NCBI GenBank assembly: GCA_965222335.1
Contig: OZ244944.1
Span: 1,488,001-1,552,000, forward strand
Source: G965222335 sp965222335
GTDB lineage: Bacteria; Pseudomonadota; Gammaproteobacteria; Pseudomonadales; Halieaceae
Direction of reading: 5' to 3'
Length of the DNA stretch: 64,000 bases
Under the pieces are notes generated by a model. That model was not told where the DNA came from. It worked only from the letters and a program-made list of their open reading frames with translations, and did no database searches. Positions 33,500 to 45,154 of this stretch are shown piece by piece. The translations under genes were made by a program, and so were the position numbers. Position 1 is the stretch's first letter, and every line of letters begins with the position of its first letter.

Positions 33500-34798
33500 T
33501 CAGCGGTTCATGTATGGTGACCACGCCGGCTCCCTGACATCCCCTTCACGGGCAGGAAGTCGGAATTTTACGCCCCCGTCGACGGAAACCGCGGCCAAAA
33601 TGCCACGATCTCCTGCCTTCGTTGCGTACAATACCATAGAGCCATTTGGCGCGATACTGGGACTTTCGTCCAACTCCGTCGAGGTGAGAACGTGCAGGCG
33701 ATTGGTCACCAGATCGTGCAGGGCGATGTGATAGCGCCCGTTGGTCTGGTGCACAAGCACCATATTACGACCGTCCTGAGCCACCCGCGCGCGGGCATTG
33801 TACGCCCCCTCGTAAGTCAGCCTTTCAGTACTACCGCTGCGCAGATCATAGCGGTAAATCTGCGGCCGTCCACCACGATCAGATGTGAAAAGTAACGACT
33901 TTCCATCGGGCATCCACACTGGCTCGGTATCGATGGCGTAGTGGCGGGTAATCCGGGTCAGGCGCTTGCTGAACAGGTTCATCACGTAGATGTCGGGGCT
34001 GCCGTCCTTGGACAGCACCATGGCCATGGAATTGCCGTCCGGGGACCAGGCCGGGGAGCCGTTCAGGCCCTTGAAATCCGTGAGCTGCTCCCGCGCGCCG
34101 GTCGCCAGGTTCTGGCGATAAATCGCCGGGCGGCTGGTCTCGAAGGACACATAGGCGATCTCGGTGCCATCCGGGGACCAGGCCGGGGCCAGCACCGGCT
34201 CCCGCGACTCCAGCAGGACGATAGGCCGGGCGCCGTCGGAATCCGACAGGGTCAGGCGATAGAAGTCCTTGCCCCCCGGGTTGCGGGTGACCGACACGTA
34301 GAGCAGACGGGTGGCGAAGGCGCCGGGAATCCCGGTGAGCTTTTCATACACGGCATCGCTGACGCGGTGGGCCAGCATCCGCCCCTCGTTGACCGGACCG
34401 GTTTCCACCCCCTGGTACACCCGGGTCTGGCGGTTGACGTCAAACAGCTCGTACTCAATACGCATCTCGCTGCCCTGGGCCCCAACCCGGCCAATCAGCA
34501 GGTATTCAGCGCTGATCGCCCGCCAGTCGCGGTAGAAGACTTCCTGCTCGGTGCTCGGCCGGCCCAGCATATTATCGCGGTCCACCGGCTCGAACTGGCC
34601 GCTGCGGGCCAGGTCGCCCTGCACCACCTCGGCCACGTCCAGCGGCGCGGCGCCGGTGCCGCGCCAGGCGAAGGGGGAAATGGCGATGGCCGTGGGGTTA
34701 TCCACCCCCTGGGTAATTTCAATCACCAGCTCCGCGCGCACCAGCTGCGCGCAGAGTGAGCAAAACAGAAGCAGTATCAGGGCGCTTGTGCGTTTCAT
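33500..34798 (-). CDS. tolB: Tol-Pal periplasmic protein TolB
   Basis: Periplasmic protein of 432 residues: a signal peptide (ending VRA-EL), an N-terminal domain (IEITQGVDNPTAIAI) and a six-bladed propeller with WD-like blades (PAWSPDGTEIAYVS, PAWSPDGNSMAMVLS, PVWMPDGKSLLFTSD). It exchanges between TolA and Pal at the division site. The start overlaps the tolA stop by one base (TGATG), so translation is coupled. Confidence 0.97.
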   Translation of the reverse strand: MKRTSALILLLFCSLCAQLVRAELVIEITQGVDNPTAIAISPFAWRGTGAAPLDVAEVVQGDLARSGQFEPVDRDNMLGRPSTEQEVFYRDWRAISAEYLLIGRVGAQGSEMRIEYELFDVNRQTRVYQGVETGPVNEGRMLAHRVSDAVYEKLTGIPGAFATRLLYVSVTRNPGGKDFYRLTLSDSDGARPIVLLESREPVLAPAWSPDGTEIAYVSFETSRPAIYRQNLATGAREQLTDFKGLNGSPAWSPDGNSMAMVLSKDGSPDIYVMNLFSKRLTRITRHYAIDTEPVWMPDGKSLLFTSDRGGRPQIYRYDLRSGSTERLTYEGAYNARARVAQDGRNMVLVHQTNGRYHIALHDLVTNRLHVLTSTELDESPSIAPNGSMVLYATKAGDRGILAAVSVDGGVKFRLPAREGDVREPAWSPYMNR

Positions 34799-35546
34799 CA
34801 GTAACGTAGGTCCTCAGGTCGGAACAGCAGGCGGAAACGCCTGAAAGTCTCTTCAAATTTGCGCGGGGGCAGGTTCTTGAGTTCCGGGAAGCTCCCGGCC
34901 TTTTCTACCGCATTGATTGCCGAGCGGTCAAAAGCAGAATTGCCGCTGCTGCGCAGCACATTGACACTGACCACCTCGCCAGTGGGAATCAACTGCAACT
35001 GCAGCAGTACCTCCATGCCGTTGCGGGCGCTGGGCGGGCGGCTCCAGGTGTTGACCACGGTGCGCTGGATCAGGGCCGCGTAGCTGGCCGCCATCTCGTC
35101 GGCGGTGGCCGCGGCGCGGGCCGCCTCTTCCCGGGCCAGATTGCGCGCCATATCCTCACGCGCCTGACGCGCCAGCTCCTCCGGAGAGGGTCCCGGGTCC
35201 GGCTTGGGCTCGGGTTTCTTCGGTTCCGGCTTCGGTTCTGGTTCGGGCTCCGGCTTCTTGACCTCTGGCTTGGGCTCGGGCTTTTTCGGCGCCGGCTTGG
35301 GGGCCGGTTTCGGTGGCGGCTTAGCCACCGGCTTGGGCGCAGGCTCGGGCGCTGCCGGCAGTTCACTGACATCCACCAGGCGGGCATCAATCGTCTTGGG
35401 AATGATTTTGGGGGTGATCACCTTCTGCTCAAAACCATCCCAGTTGGCGGTGAGCATGACCAGCACCAGGCCATGCAGGGCCACCGTGGCCAGTGCCGGG
35501 CGCACCACGATGCGCGGCAGGACGGGCCTGGCGTAAATCGACGCGC

Positions 35547-35550
<4 letters not shown>
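34798..35550 (-). CDS. tolA: Tol system inner-membrane protein TolA
   Basis: 250 residues: one N-terminal transmembrane helix (VALHGLVLVMLTA), a Pro/Lys/Glu-rich spanning domain (about 70 to 125, repeats of PKPEP and PKKPEP), a short helical part (EELARQAREDMARNLA) and the C-terminal TonB-like domain (YAALIQRTVVNTWSRPP to FRPEDLRY). The spanning domain is shorter than in E. coli (421 residues) and Pro-rich rather than Ala-helical. The GTG start overlaps the tolR stop as GTGA. Confidence 0.93.
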
Positions 35551-35969
<419 letters not shown>

Positions 35970-35977
35970 GGTGTGCC

Positions 35978-36688
35978 CTACCCCGCCTTCTTGTCACGTG
36001 AGCGCAGGGCATAGGACTGCCGGTACAGGATGCTGGAGAACTCATCGACAAAGGTGTCATAGCGATTGGTGAACATGTCGACCCTGGCTGCAAAGCGGTT
36101 GTAGGCCAGCACCGCGGGAATCGCCGCAAACAGCCCCATGGCCGTGGCCACCAGGGCCTCGGAGATACCCGGCGCGACCGTGGCCAGGGTAGCCTGGGTG
36201 GCGTTGGCGAGGCCGCGGAAGGAATGCATGATCCCCCACACGGTACCGAACAGGCCGATATAGGGGCTGGTGGAACCCACCGAGGCGAGGAAGGGCAGGT
36301 GCCGCTCCAGCCGCTCTTCCTCGCGCAGCATCGCCACCCGCATGGTGCGCCGGGAACCCTCGATCACTGCCTCGGAATCCATACCCGACTGCTGGGCAAG
36401 ACGGGAGAATTCCTTGAAGCCGGCGCGGAATATGCTTTCCATGCCGACAATGGTCTGGCCCTCGGCGGCGCGTTCGTTGCCTTCCCGGTACAGCTGCGAG
36501 AGGTCGATACCGGACCAGAACTGCTCCTCGAAGCGAATCATGTCATCGCGGGAATTGCGGAAATACAGCGCCCGCTCCACGATCATGTACCAGGACACCA
36601 TCGACGCCAGCACCAGCATCGCCATTACCATCTGCACGGTAAAACTGGCGTGTAACACCAGGTCAATGAGACTGAGTTGTTCTTCCAC
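35978..36688 (-). CDS. tolQ: Tol-Pal system protein TolQ (ExbB family)
   Basis: 236 residues with three transmembrane helices: residues about 15 to 37, then the pair around LFGTVWGIMHSFRGL and ISEALVATAMGLFAAIPAVLAYN. These carry the conserved Thr and Gly-rich motifs of the proton channel. The GTG start follows the ybgC stop directly (TAAGTG). It forms the motor with TolR. Confidence 0.97.
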   Translation of the reverse strand: MEEQLSLIDLVLHASFTVQMVMAMLVLASMVSWYMIVERALYFRNSRDDMIRFEEQFWSGIDLSQLYREGNERAAEGQTIVGMESIFRAGFKEFSRLAQQSGMDSEAVIEGSRRTMRVAMLREEERLERHLPFLASVGSTSPYIGLFGTVWGIMHSFRGLANATQATLATVAPGISEALVATAMGLFAAIPAVLAYNRFAARVDMFTNRYDTFVDEFSSILYRQSYALRSRDKKAG

Positions 36689-37116
36689 TTAGGGCTCCCC
36701 TGTTGTCCCCGCAGGCTGCGCCGCGCGCAGCTGCTGTACCATCTCCCGCGGCAGGCGCCGCGGTTTCACTCCGTTGCGGTCGACGCAGGCGAGGGTGATT
36801 TCACCCTCCGCCAGTGTCTGGCCGTCGCGCCTTATCGCCTGGTGCAGGCGCATGCTCGCGCCGCCCAGTTCCACCACCCGGGCCGTGGCCGCCAGTTCGT
36901 CGTCCAGCGCCGCCGGCTGGCGGTAGCGTATTGCCACGTCCCGTACCACGAACATCAGGTCGTGGTTGAAGATATAATCCTTGCCAAAGCCCAGGGCGCG
37001 CATCATTTCGGTGCGGGCCCGTTCCATGAACTTCAGATAATTGACGTAATACACGATGCCACCGGCATCGGTATCTTCTATATAGACGCGCAGCTTATAG
37101 GAAAATTCCGCTGCAC

Positions 37117-37120
<4 letters not shown>
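36689..37120 (-). CDS. ybgC: Tol-Pal associated acyl-CoA thioesterase YbgC
   Basis: A hot-dog-fold thioesterase, 143 residues. The active-site motif RVYIEDTDAGGIVYYVNYLKF holds the catalytic Asp. It hydrolyses acyl-CoA or acyl-ACP and is the usual first gene of the tol-pal operon. The GTG start overlaps the ruvB stop as GTGA. Confidence 0.95.
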
Positions 37121-38212
<1,092 letters not shown>

Positions 38213-38220
<8 letters not shown>

Positions 38221-38830
38221 TGACCATGGACTTCAGGGCACGGCGGATCAGTTCCTCGCTGTGCTCCACGCTGTCATCGTCGGCCGCGGCCACCGCGCGG
38301 GCGGCCTCTGCCGGTTTGTAACCCAGGGCAATCAGCGCGCCCTCGGCGTCGGCGACCTTGTCCGCTGCCCGCACCGGGGGTACGCCGCCCGCCACGGCCG
38401 GCTGCTCGCGGTCCATCTGCTCGAGCCAGCCCTTGAGCTTGTCCCGCATCTCCACCAGCAGGCGTTCGGCGGTCTTTTTGCCCACCCCCGGCAGCGCCAC
38501 CAGGGACGACAGGTCGCCCCGCTGCACGCAGCGGGCAAATGAGGTGGCGTCCATACCGGAGAGGATGGTCAGGGCGAGCTTGGGGCCAACCCCACTGACC
38601 CGGATCAGCTGCCGGAACAGCGCCCGGTCCTGCTCATCGATAAAGCCGAACAGCTGCTGCGCGTCTTCGCGCACCACGAAATGGGTGACCAGGCTGACGT
38701 CCACGCCCAGCGCGGGAAGCTGGAACAGGGTGGTCATGGGCACCTGCAGCTCATAGCCTACCCCCGCCACATCCACGAGGATGTCCGGGGGCTGCTTGTG
38801 CACCAGGGTGCCTCGAATTCTGCCGATCAT
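38213..38830 (-). CDS. ruvA: Holliday junction DNA helicase subunit RuvA
   Basis: 205 residues: the OB domain (MIGRIRGTLVHKQPPDILVDVAGVGYEL), two helix-hairpin-helix motifs (VSGVGPKLALTIL and LPGVGKKTAERLLVEM), and the C-terminal domain (ALIALGYKPAEAARAV) that activates RuvB. It lies 27 bases after ruvC. Confidence 0.97.
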
Positions 38831-38857
38831 ACCGCCCTCACCCTTCCTATCGCAGGC

Positions 38858-39376
38858 CTACCGCAGGCGCCGGCGACGCACCGCAGTGGCCCCGGCCATA
38901 TTGATCATACTTTGTTGTGTGTGGGCATGACACAGGGCCGCCGCCAGGGCATCCGCCGCATCCTCCTGGGGCTCGGCGGGCAGCCTCAGCAGCACCTTGA
39001 CCATGTGCTGTACCTGGGCCTTGTCCGCGGCCCCGGTCCCCACCACCGACTGCTTGATCTGCCGCGCTGAGTATTCGGCCACCGCCATATCCCGGGCCAC
39101 ACAGGCGACGATGGCGGCACCGCGGGCCTGCCCCAGCTTCAGTGCCGAGCCGGCGCTGCGGGCCATGAATACCTGTTCAATCGCCAGTTCCTGTGGGCAG
39201 TGCAGCTCCACCAGTTCGCTAACGCTGGCGTGAATGATACCCAGGCGCACGGGCAATTCGGCGACGGGCAGACGGATCACCCCGGAGGTAATGTACTCAC
39301 TGCGGCCCCCGTGAAACTGGATGATGCCGAAGCCGGTTTTGCGTGAGCCGGGGTCTATGCCCAGGATAACCGCCAT
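38858..39376 (-). CDS. ruvC: Holliday junction resolvase RuvC
   Basis: Resolvase of 172 residues. The start at 39376 (MAVILGIDPGSRKTGFGII) is the family start; the 60 codons before are not translated. Catalytic acids are in GIDPGS, ELAIEQVF and the C-terminal EDAADALAAALCH. It cuts Holliday junctions delivered by RuvAB. yebC ends about 120 bases upstream, as usual in this group. Confidence 0.97.
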   Translation of the reverse strand: MAVILGIDPGSRKTGFGIIQFHGGRSEYITSGVIRLPVAELPVRLGIIHASVSELVELHCPQELAIEQVFMARSAGSALKLGQARGAAIVACVARDMAVAEYSARQIKQSVVGTGAADKAQVQHMVKVLLRLPAEPQEDAADALAAALCHAHTQQSMINMAGATAVRRRRLR

Positions 39377-39497
39377 TGCTTGACCCGCCCCAGTTGCTGA
39401 ACCTTGGTTATGTACATTTATACAGCATTGTCCCGCGGCTCGCAGCCACTGGCAAGGTGCGGCCAGCCAGGCGCGGCCGGCCAGGCGCGGTGGGGCT

Positions 39498-40241
39498 TCA
39501 GAGGCTGGCGTAGACCTCGTCGGGGATATCCACGTTGGTATAGACGTTCTGCACATCGTCCAGGTCTTCCAGGGCGTCCACCAGCCCCAGCACCTGGGCC
39601 GCGCCCTCGGCGTCGACCGGCACCGTGGTGGAGGGCACCATGGTCACTTCGCCGCCCTCTGCCACCAGACCCGCCTCTTCCAGTGCGGCCTTGACCGCGC
39701 TGAAATCCTCCCAGGGCGTGGTCACATCCACCGACTCGTCGTCGTTGCTCTCGATGTCCTCGGCACCTGCCTCCAGGGCGACCTCCATGATCGCCTCTTC
39801 ATCCGCCCCCGGGGCAAAACTGATCTGTCCCTTCTTGCTGAACAGGTAGGCCACGGAGCCGTCGGTGCCCAGGTTGCCGCCGCGCTTGGAAAAGGCGTGG
39901 CGCACCTCGGCCACGGTACGATTGCGATTGTCGGTCATGACTTCCACCAGCACCGCGACGCCACCCGGGGCATAGCCCTCGTAGGTCAGCTCTTCCATGT
40001 TGTCGCTCTCAGTGTTGCCAGCGCCGCGGTCAATCGCCCGGTCGATCGTATCCCGGGTCATGTTTGCCCCCAGGGCCTTGTCCACCGCAGCGCGCAGACG
40101 CGGGTTGTCCTCCGGCAGGGGGCCGCCTTCCTTGGCCGCAACCACCAGCTCGCGGATAAGCTTGGTAAACATCTTGCCGCGCTTGGCGTCCTGGGCCGCC
40201 TTGCGGTGCTTGATATTGGCCCACTTGCTATGGCCAGCCAT
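39498..40241 (-). CDS. yebC: YebC/PmpR-family regulator
   Basis: 247 residues, with the family start AGHSKWANIKHRKAAQDAKRGK and the acidic middle and C-terminal parts. Family members bind DNA and also help the ribosome at proline stretches. It stands between aspS (36 bases) and ruvC, the conserved order in pseudomonads. Confidence 0.96.
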   Translation of the reverse strand: MAGHSKWANIKHRKAAQDAKRGKMFTKLIRELVVAAKEGGPLPEDNPRLRAAVDKALGANMTRDTIDRAIDRGAGNTESDNMEELTYEGYAPGGVAVLVEVMTDNRNRTVAEVRHAFSKRGGNLGTDGSVAYLFSKKGQISFAPGADEEAIMEVALEAGAEDIESNDDESVDVTTPWEDFSAVKAALEEAGLVAEGGEVTMVPSTTVPVDAEGAAQVLGLVDALEDLDDVQNVYTNVDIPDEVYASL

Positions 40242-40277
40242 GTTGCTCTCCTCTATCGAATACCGGGCAGCCGCGCG

Positions 40278-42068
40278 CTATTCACCCGACTCCGCGTCCG
40301 GGTCGGGCCGCGCCTGCCGCAGGCGAATATTGAGCTCCCGCAGCTGTTGTGCGTTCACATCGCCCGGCGCATCCGTCATCACACAGGCAGCGGTCTGGGT
40401 TTTGGGGAAGGCGATCACATCGCGAATCGACTGCGCCCCGGTCATCAGCATCACCAGGCGATCGAGGCCAAAGGCGAGGCCGCCGTGCGGGGGTGCACCG
40501 TACTGCAGCGCATCCAGCAGGAAACCAAACTTCTCGCGCGCTTCCTCTTCGCCGATACCCAGGAGAGTGAACACGGCTTCCTGCATGTCACGCTGATGGA
40601 TACGCACGCTGCCGCCGCCGAGCTCGGTGCCGTTGAGCACCATGTCGTAGGCCCGGGACAGGGCCTCGCCGGGATTGGCCACAAGCGCTTCGGCGTCGCA
40701 GGCGGGAGCCGTAAACGGGTGGTGCAGCGGACTCCAGCCGCCCTGGCCGTCTTCCTCGAACATGGGGAAGTCGACCACCCACAGGGGCGCCCAGCCCTCG
40801 CCCACCAGGCCGAGATCCTCGGCCACCTTGACCCGCAGCGCGCCCAGCGATTCGTTCACCACCGCGGCGCGGTCGGCGCCGAAGAAGATGATATCCCCGT
40901 CGGCGGCTTCCAGGCGCTGCATCATCTGCTCGACCACCGCCTCCGGCATGAATTTCAGAATGGGTGACTGCAGACCCTCGACCCCGGCGGCCAGGTCATT
41001 GACCTTGATCCAGGCCAGGCCGCGGGCGCCGAAAATACTCACATAACGGGTGTAGTCGTCGATTTCCTTGCGACTGATGCTGGCGCCACCGGGCACTTTC
41101 AGCGCCGCCACGCGCCCCGCAGGATCGTCCGCGGGACCGCGGAATACCTTGAAATCCACCTGCTGCATCAGGTCGTCCAGCGACACCAGTTCAAGGGGAA
41201 TGCGCAGGTCGGGCTTGTCGGAGCCGTAGCGCAGCATGGCATCGGCGTAGCTCATGTGGGGAAACTCACCCAGCTCCACGCCGAGCACCGACAGGAACAG
41301 CTCCTTCACCATGCGCTCGGTGATATCCATGATACCGGCCTCGTCGAGGAAGGCCGTCTCGATATCGATCTGGGTAAATTCGGGCTGCCGATCCGCGCGC
41401 AGGTCCTCGTCGCGGAAGCACTTGGCAACCTGGTAGTAGCGGTCGAAGCCAGACACCATCAGCAGCTGCTTGAACAGCTGGGGCGACTGCGGGAGGGCAA
41501 AGAACTGTCCGGGGTGGGTGCGGCTGGGCACCAGGTAGTCACGCGCGCCCTCTGGGGTCGCCCGGGTCAGGATTGGCGTCTCGATATCGAGGAAGCCCTC
41601 ACGGTCGAGAAACTGGCGCACCGCCGAGGTAATCCGGGCCCGCAGGATCAGCCGCCCCTGCATCTCCGGGCGCCGCAGGTCCATATAGCGGTACTTGAGG
41701 CGCACTTCCTCGCCCACCGCGGTGTGCTCGTCCAGCTGGAAGGGCGGTGTGGCCGCCACGTTGAGGATTTCCAGCTCCTTGCCGAGAACCTCGATTTCAC
41801 CGGTGGCCATGGCCGGGTTGATGGTGGCATCCGAGCGGGCCCGCACCCGCCCGGTCACCTTGAGCACGTATTCGCTGCGCACGCGGTCGGCGCGCTGGAA
41901 GTGCTCCTCGGTATCGGGATCGAACACCACCTGCACAATGCCCTCCCGGTCGCGCAGATCGAGGAAGATAACACCCCCGTGGTCACGGCGCCGGTCAACC
42001 CAGCCACAGAGGGTGACCGTGTCGTCGATGTTGGCGGTTCTCAGGGCGCCGCAATAATGACTGCGCAT
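40278..42068 (-). CDS. aspS: Aspartyl-tRNA synthetase
   Basis: A bacterial-type class II synthetase of 596 residues: an N-terminal OB anticodon domain (VTLCGWVDRRRDHGGVIFLDLRDREG), motif 2 (KCFRDEDLRADRQPEFTQID), a GAD insertion domain and motif 3 (GGLAFGLDRLVMLM). Length equals that of E. coli AspRS. It charges tRNA-Asp and might also charge tRNA-Asn if the organism lacks AsnRS, which cannot be judged here. Confidence 0.97.
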   Translation of the reverse strand: MRSHYCGALRTANIDDTVTLCGWVDRRRDHGGVIFLDLRDREGIVQVVFDPDTEEHFQRADRVRSEYVLKVTGRVRARSDATINPAMATGEIEVLGKELEILNVAATPPFQLDEHTAVGEEVRLKYRYMDLRRPEMQGRLILRARITSAVRQFLDREGFLDIETPILTRATPEGARDYLVPSRTHPGQFFALPQSPQLFKQLLMVSGFDRYYQVAKCFRDEDLRADRQPEFTQIDIETAFLDEAGIMDITERMVKELFLSVLGVELGEFPHMSYADAMLRYGSDKPDLRIPLELVSLDDLMQQVDFKVFRGPADDPAGRVAALKVPGGASISRKEIDDYTRYVSIFGARGLAWIKVNDLAAGVEGLQSPILKFMPEAVVEQMMQRLEAADGDIIFFGADRAAVVNESLGALRVKVAEDLGLVGEGWAPLWVVDFPMFEEDGQGGWSPLHHPFTAPACDAEALVANPGEALSRAYDMVLNGTELGGGSVRIHQRDMQEAVFTLLGIGEEEAREKFGFLLDALQYGAPPHGGLAFGLDRLVMLMTGAQSIRDVIAFPKTQTAACVMTDAPGDVNAQQLRELNIRLRQARPDPDAESGE

Positions 42069-42115
42069 AGGGTTGTTTCCATCCGTTCAGGTAGGGCCCG
42101 GTCCGGGGCCGGAAT

Positions 42116-42475
42116 TCAGTCGGGGCTGCCGCTCTTGCCGCCGGACTTCTTGGCCGTTTGTGTCTGCGCCGCATCCGCTTTGGCGGCACCGGCCTTGGCG
42201 GGCTCACTCTTGGGTGCAGCTTCCTTCGCCGGGGCTTCCTTCGATGCTGAATCGGCGGTCGCCGCGTCACCCGCAAGGTTCTTCTTCTTGTCCCCGGTCT
42301 TGAAATCCGTCTCGTACCACCCGCCGCCCTTGAGGCGGAACGCGGCAGCAGAGATTTTCTTCTTGAGCTCGGCCTTGCCACAGGCGGGGCAATCCACCAG
42401 GGGGGCGTCGCTGATCTTCTGCAGTTTTTCTAACAACTCACCGCAGGCCTGACATTGATACTCGTAAATCGGCAT
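42116..42475 (-). CDS. FmdB-family zinc-ribbon protein
   Basis: 119 residues. The N-terminal zinc ribbon MPIYEYQCQACGELLEKLQ with a second pair in DCPACGKAELKKK is typical of FmdB-family putative regulators. From residue 70 on the protein is a low-complexity Ala/Lys/Ser/Glu tail. It is often found before aspS, as here (47 bases). Its function is not established. Confidence 0.88.
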   Translation of the reverse strand: MPIYEYQCQACGELLEKLQKISDAPLVDCPACGKAELKKKISAAAFRLKGGGWYETDFKTGDKKKNLAGDAATADSASKEAPAKEAAPKSEPAKAGAAKADAAQTQTAKKSGGKSGSPD

Positions 42476-42676
42476 GAACGTGTCTCACCGGTTAAAAAGG
42501 GGGCAGCAGAGCAAAAAACGAGGCGCGGATTTTAACCCATGCGGCTACGCAGAGGAAGCGCGATACTACCAAATGGAGGGGGGCAGGAACCTGTCGCGCC
42601 CGGCCGGGCACGATGCGGGGAGTGACAGCCACGCCACCGGGGCTAATCCCGGGGACGTGGCGCGCGCCTTAGCGCC

Positions 42677-43126
42677 TCAGGAGTCGGCAAACTCCTTCAT
42701 TTTCTTCAGCGGGCGTACCTTGACCGCCACGCTGGCCGGCTTGGCCTTGAACATCGTTTCCTCACCAGTGAAGGGATTGATGCCCTTGCGCGCCTTGCGT
42801 GCGGGCTTCTTCACGGTAGTGATCTTCATCAGGCCAGGCAGCGTGAACTCACCGACAGAGCGCTTCTTGATGCTGCGCTCAATCAGCGACTCCAGTTCAC
42901 CCAGAACATCACCGACCTGCTTCTTGCTCAGCTCGGTGCTCTCGGCGATCTCTGCCACCATCTGCGACTTGGTCAGCTTGGTCTTGAGCGCAGTTGCCTT
43001 TTTGGCCGGAGCGGCCTTCTTGGCGGCTGCCTTTTTGGCTGGCGCTTTCTTTGCCGGAGCCTTCTTCTTCGCTGCTGCTTTCTTGGCTGGAGCCTTCTTC
43101 TTAGCTGCTGCTTTCTTGATAGCCAT
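42677..43126 (-). CDS. HU-family DNA-binding protein with histone-H1-like tail
   Basis: 149 residues in two parts. Residues 1 to about 48 are a Lys/Ala tail with repeats of AAAKKKAPAKK, like eukaryotic H1 tails. Residues about 49 to 149 are an HU domain (LTKSQMVAEIAESTELSKKQVGDVL, then GEFTLPGLMKITTVKKPARKARKGINPFTG). The ATG at 43126 is preferred; ATG at 43144 or 43162 would add 6 or 12 residues. It should compact and organise the nucleoid. It stands alone, with about 300 bases of leader or promoter DNA to proS on the other strand, in which nothing else is seen. Confidence 0.88.
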   Translation of the reverse strand: MAIKKAAAKKKAPAKKAAAKKKAPAKKAPAKKAAAKKAAPAKKATALKTKLTKSQMVAEIAESTELSKKQVGDVLGELESLIERSIKKRSVGEFTLPGLMKITTVKKPARKARKGINPFTGEETMFKAKPASVAVKVRPLKKMKEFADS

Positions 43127-43434
43127 GTTGTTTTCAACCTTCATTTCTAGTGAAAGGGACATGCTCGAGACCCTGACTGCCCGCTCCCCATACCGCGGAA
43201 ATCAGTGCCGACGCCAGGCTCACGACCACATATAAATCATGAAACGCTGTAATACAAGTGTTTTGCGCCCGATCTGGGAAATAAACCCCTATTTTTTAAG
43301 TACCCGGGGCGATTTGCACAGAATTGGCGCGCCACTTCCGTCGCGCGCGGCGAAGCGAGGTCTTGATGCTGTACCGGGGTAATGATCAGACGTAAACTTG
43401 GCGGTTCGCCTGCTAGCTGCAAACTGGAATTATC

Positions 43435-45150
43435 ATGCGCACCACCGAGTACCTGATCACCACCCAGAAAGAAACTCCGGCCGATGCCGAAGTCATCAGC
43501 CACCAGCTGATGCTGCGCGCTGGACTGATCCGCAAACTGGCCTCCGGGCTGTACACCTGGTTGCCCCTTGGCCTGCGCGTATTGCGCAAGGTGGAGCGAG
43601 TGGTGCGCGAGGAAATGGACGCCGCCGGGGCACTGGAAATGAGCATGCCGGTGGTGCAGCCCGCTGAGCTGTGGCAGGAATCGGGCCGCTGGGAAGAGTA
43701 CGGGCCTGAACTGCTGCGGATCCAGGACCGGCACCAGCGTGACTTCTGCCTGGGTCCGACCCATGAAGAAGTAATCACCGACCTGGTGCGCAACGAGATC
43801 AAAAGCTACAAGCAGCTACCCCTTAACCTGTACCAGATCCAGACCAAGGTGCGCGACGAGATTCGGCCGCGGTTCGGGATCATGCGCTCGCGGGAATTCC
43901 TGATGAAGGACGCCTACTCCTTCCATATCGACCACGAGTCCCTGGCCCAAACCTACCGCGTCATGCACCGTGCCTACAGCGCGATCTTTACCCGCCTGGG
44001 CTTGGAGTTCCGGCCGGTTATCGCGGATACGGGCAGCATCGGCGGCAGCACCTCCCACGAGTTCCACGTGCTCGCCAACTCCGGCGAGGACGACATCGCC
44101 TTCAGTGACAGCAGCGATTACGCCGCCAACGTGGAGATGGCCGAGGCCCTGGCACCCAGTGGAGAGCGACCCGCGCCCGAGGCGGCGCTGGCCGAGATCG
44201 AGACCCCGGGGGTGCGCACCATTGAGGACCTCGCCACGCACCTGTCCGTGGATATATCGACCACGGTCAAGACCCTGATTGTCGCGGGTGATGACCCGGC
44301 ACAGCCGCTGGTGGCGCTGGTCCTGCGGGGCGACCACCAGCTCAACGCGATCAAGGCGGAGAAACTGCCCGGCATTGCCAGTCCCCTGGAAATGGCGGAG
44401 GAGGAGAGCGTGCGCGCCGCCTGCGGCGCCGGCTTCGGCTCCCTCGGCCCGGTGGGCCTTAACATCCCGGTCATCGCAGATCGCGCGGCCGCGCATCTTG
44501 CGGACTTCGTCTGCGGCGCCAACCGCCAGGAGTACCACTTCACCGGGGTCAACTGGGACCGGGATTGCACCCCGTCCCGGGTCGAGGACCTGCGCACCGT
44601 GCTCCCGGGCGACCCCAGCCCGGACGGCGAGGGCAGGCTCCTGATCAAACGCGGGATCGAGGTCGGGCACATCTTCCAGCTCGGCACCAAGTACAGCGAG
44701 GCCATGCACGCCTCGGTGCTGGACGAGGGCGGCAAGAGCGTCAACATGGCCATGGGCTGCTATGGCATCGGCGTCAGCCGCATCGTCGCCGCGGCGATCG
44801 AACAGAACCACGACGACAACGGCATTATCTGGCCCGCCGCCATGGCACCCTTTGAGCTGGTCATCGTGCCCCTGAACATGCACAAATCCGAGGCCGTGGC
44901 CGATTGCGCCCTGGCCCTGTACCAGCAGTTCCGCGACGCCGGCGTCGACGTGCTGCTGGATGACCGCAACGAGCGCCCCGGGGTCAAATTTGCGGATATG
45001 GAACTGCTGGGCATCCCCCACCGCCTGGTGGTTGGCGACCGCGCCCTGGCGGAGAACAAACTCGAGTACAAGGGCCGTTGCGACGGGGAAGCCGAGTTAC
45101 TGGATCGCGATACGACCGTGGCAAGCGTTCTGCAAAGGCTGGGCCGCTGA
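43435..45150 (+). CDS. proS: Prolyl-tRNA synthetase (bacterial type with editing domain)
   Basis: 571 residues, class II. The catalytic core shows MPVVQPAELWQESGRWEEYGPELLR and GPTHEEVITDLVRNEIKSY; the INS editing domain (about 220 to 400, FVCGANRQEYHFTGVNWDRD) and the C-terminal anticodon domain (LLDDRNERPGVKFADMELLGIPHRLVVG) are complete. It charges tRNA-Pro and clears Ala-tRNA-Pro. Divergent from the HU gene. Confidence 0.97.
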   Translation: MRTTEYLITTQKETPADAEVISHQLMLRAGLIRKLASGLYTWLPLGLRVLRKVERVVREEMDAAGALEMSMPVVQPAELWQESGRWEEYGPELLRIQDRHQRDFCLGPTHEEVITDLVRNEIKSYKQLPLNLYQIQTKVRDEIRPRFGIMRSREFLMKDAYSFHIDHESLAQTYRVMHRAYSAIFTRLGLEFRPVIADTGSIGGSTSHEFHVLANSGEDDIAFSDSSDYAANVEMAEALAPSGERPAPEAALAEIETPGVRTIEDLATHLSVDISTTVKTLIVAGDDPAQPLVALVLRGDHQLNAIKAEKLPGIASPLEMAEEESVRAACGAGFGSLGPVGLNIPVIADRAAAHLADFVCGANRQEYHFTGVNWDRDCTPSRVEDLRTVLPGDPSPDGEGRLLIKRGIEVGHIFQLGTKYSEAMHASVLDEGGKSVNMAMGCYGIGVSRIVAAAIEQNHDDNGIIWPAAMAPFELVIVPLNMHKSEAVADCALALYQQFRDAGVDVLLDDRNERPGVKFADMELLGIPHRLVVGDRALAENKLEYKGRCDGEAELLDRDTTVASVLQRLGR

Positions 45151-45154
45151 ATTC

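Noticed and set aside
33230..33520. Plus-strand frame rich in Ala/Ser near pal
   Set aside because: It is the antisense of the pal alanine run and linker.
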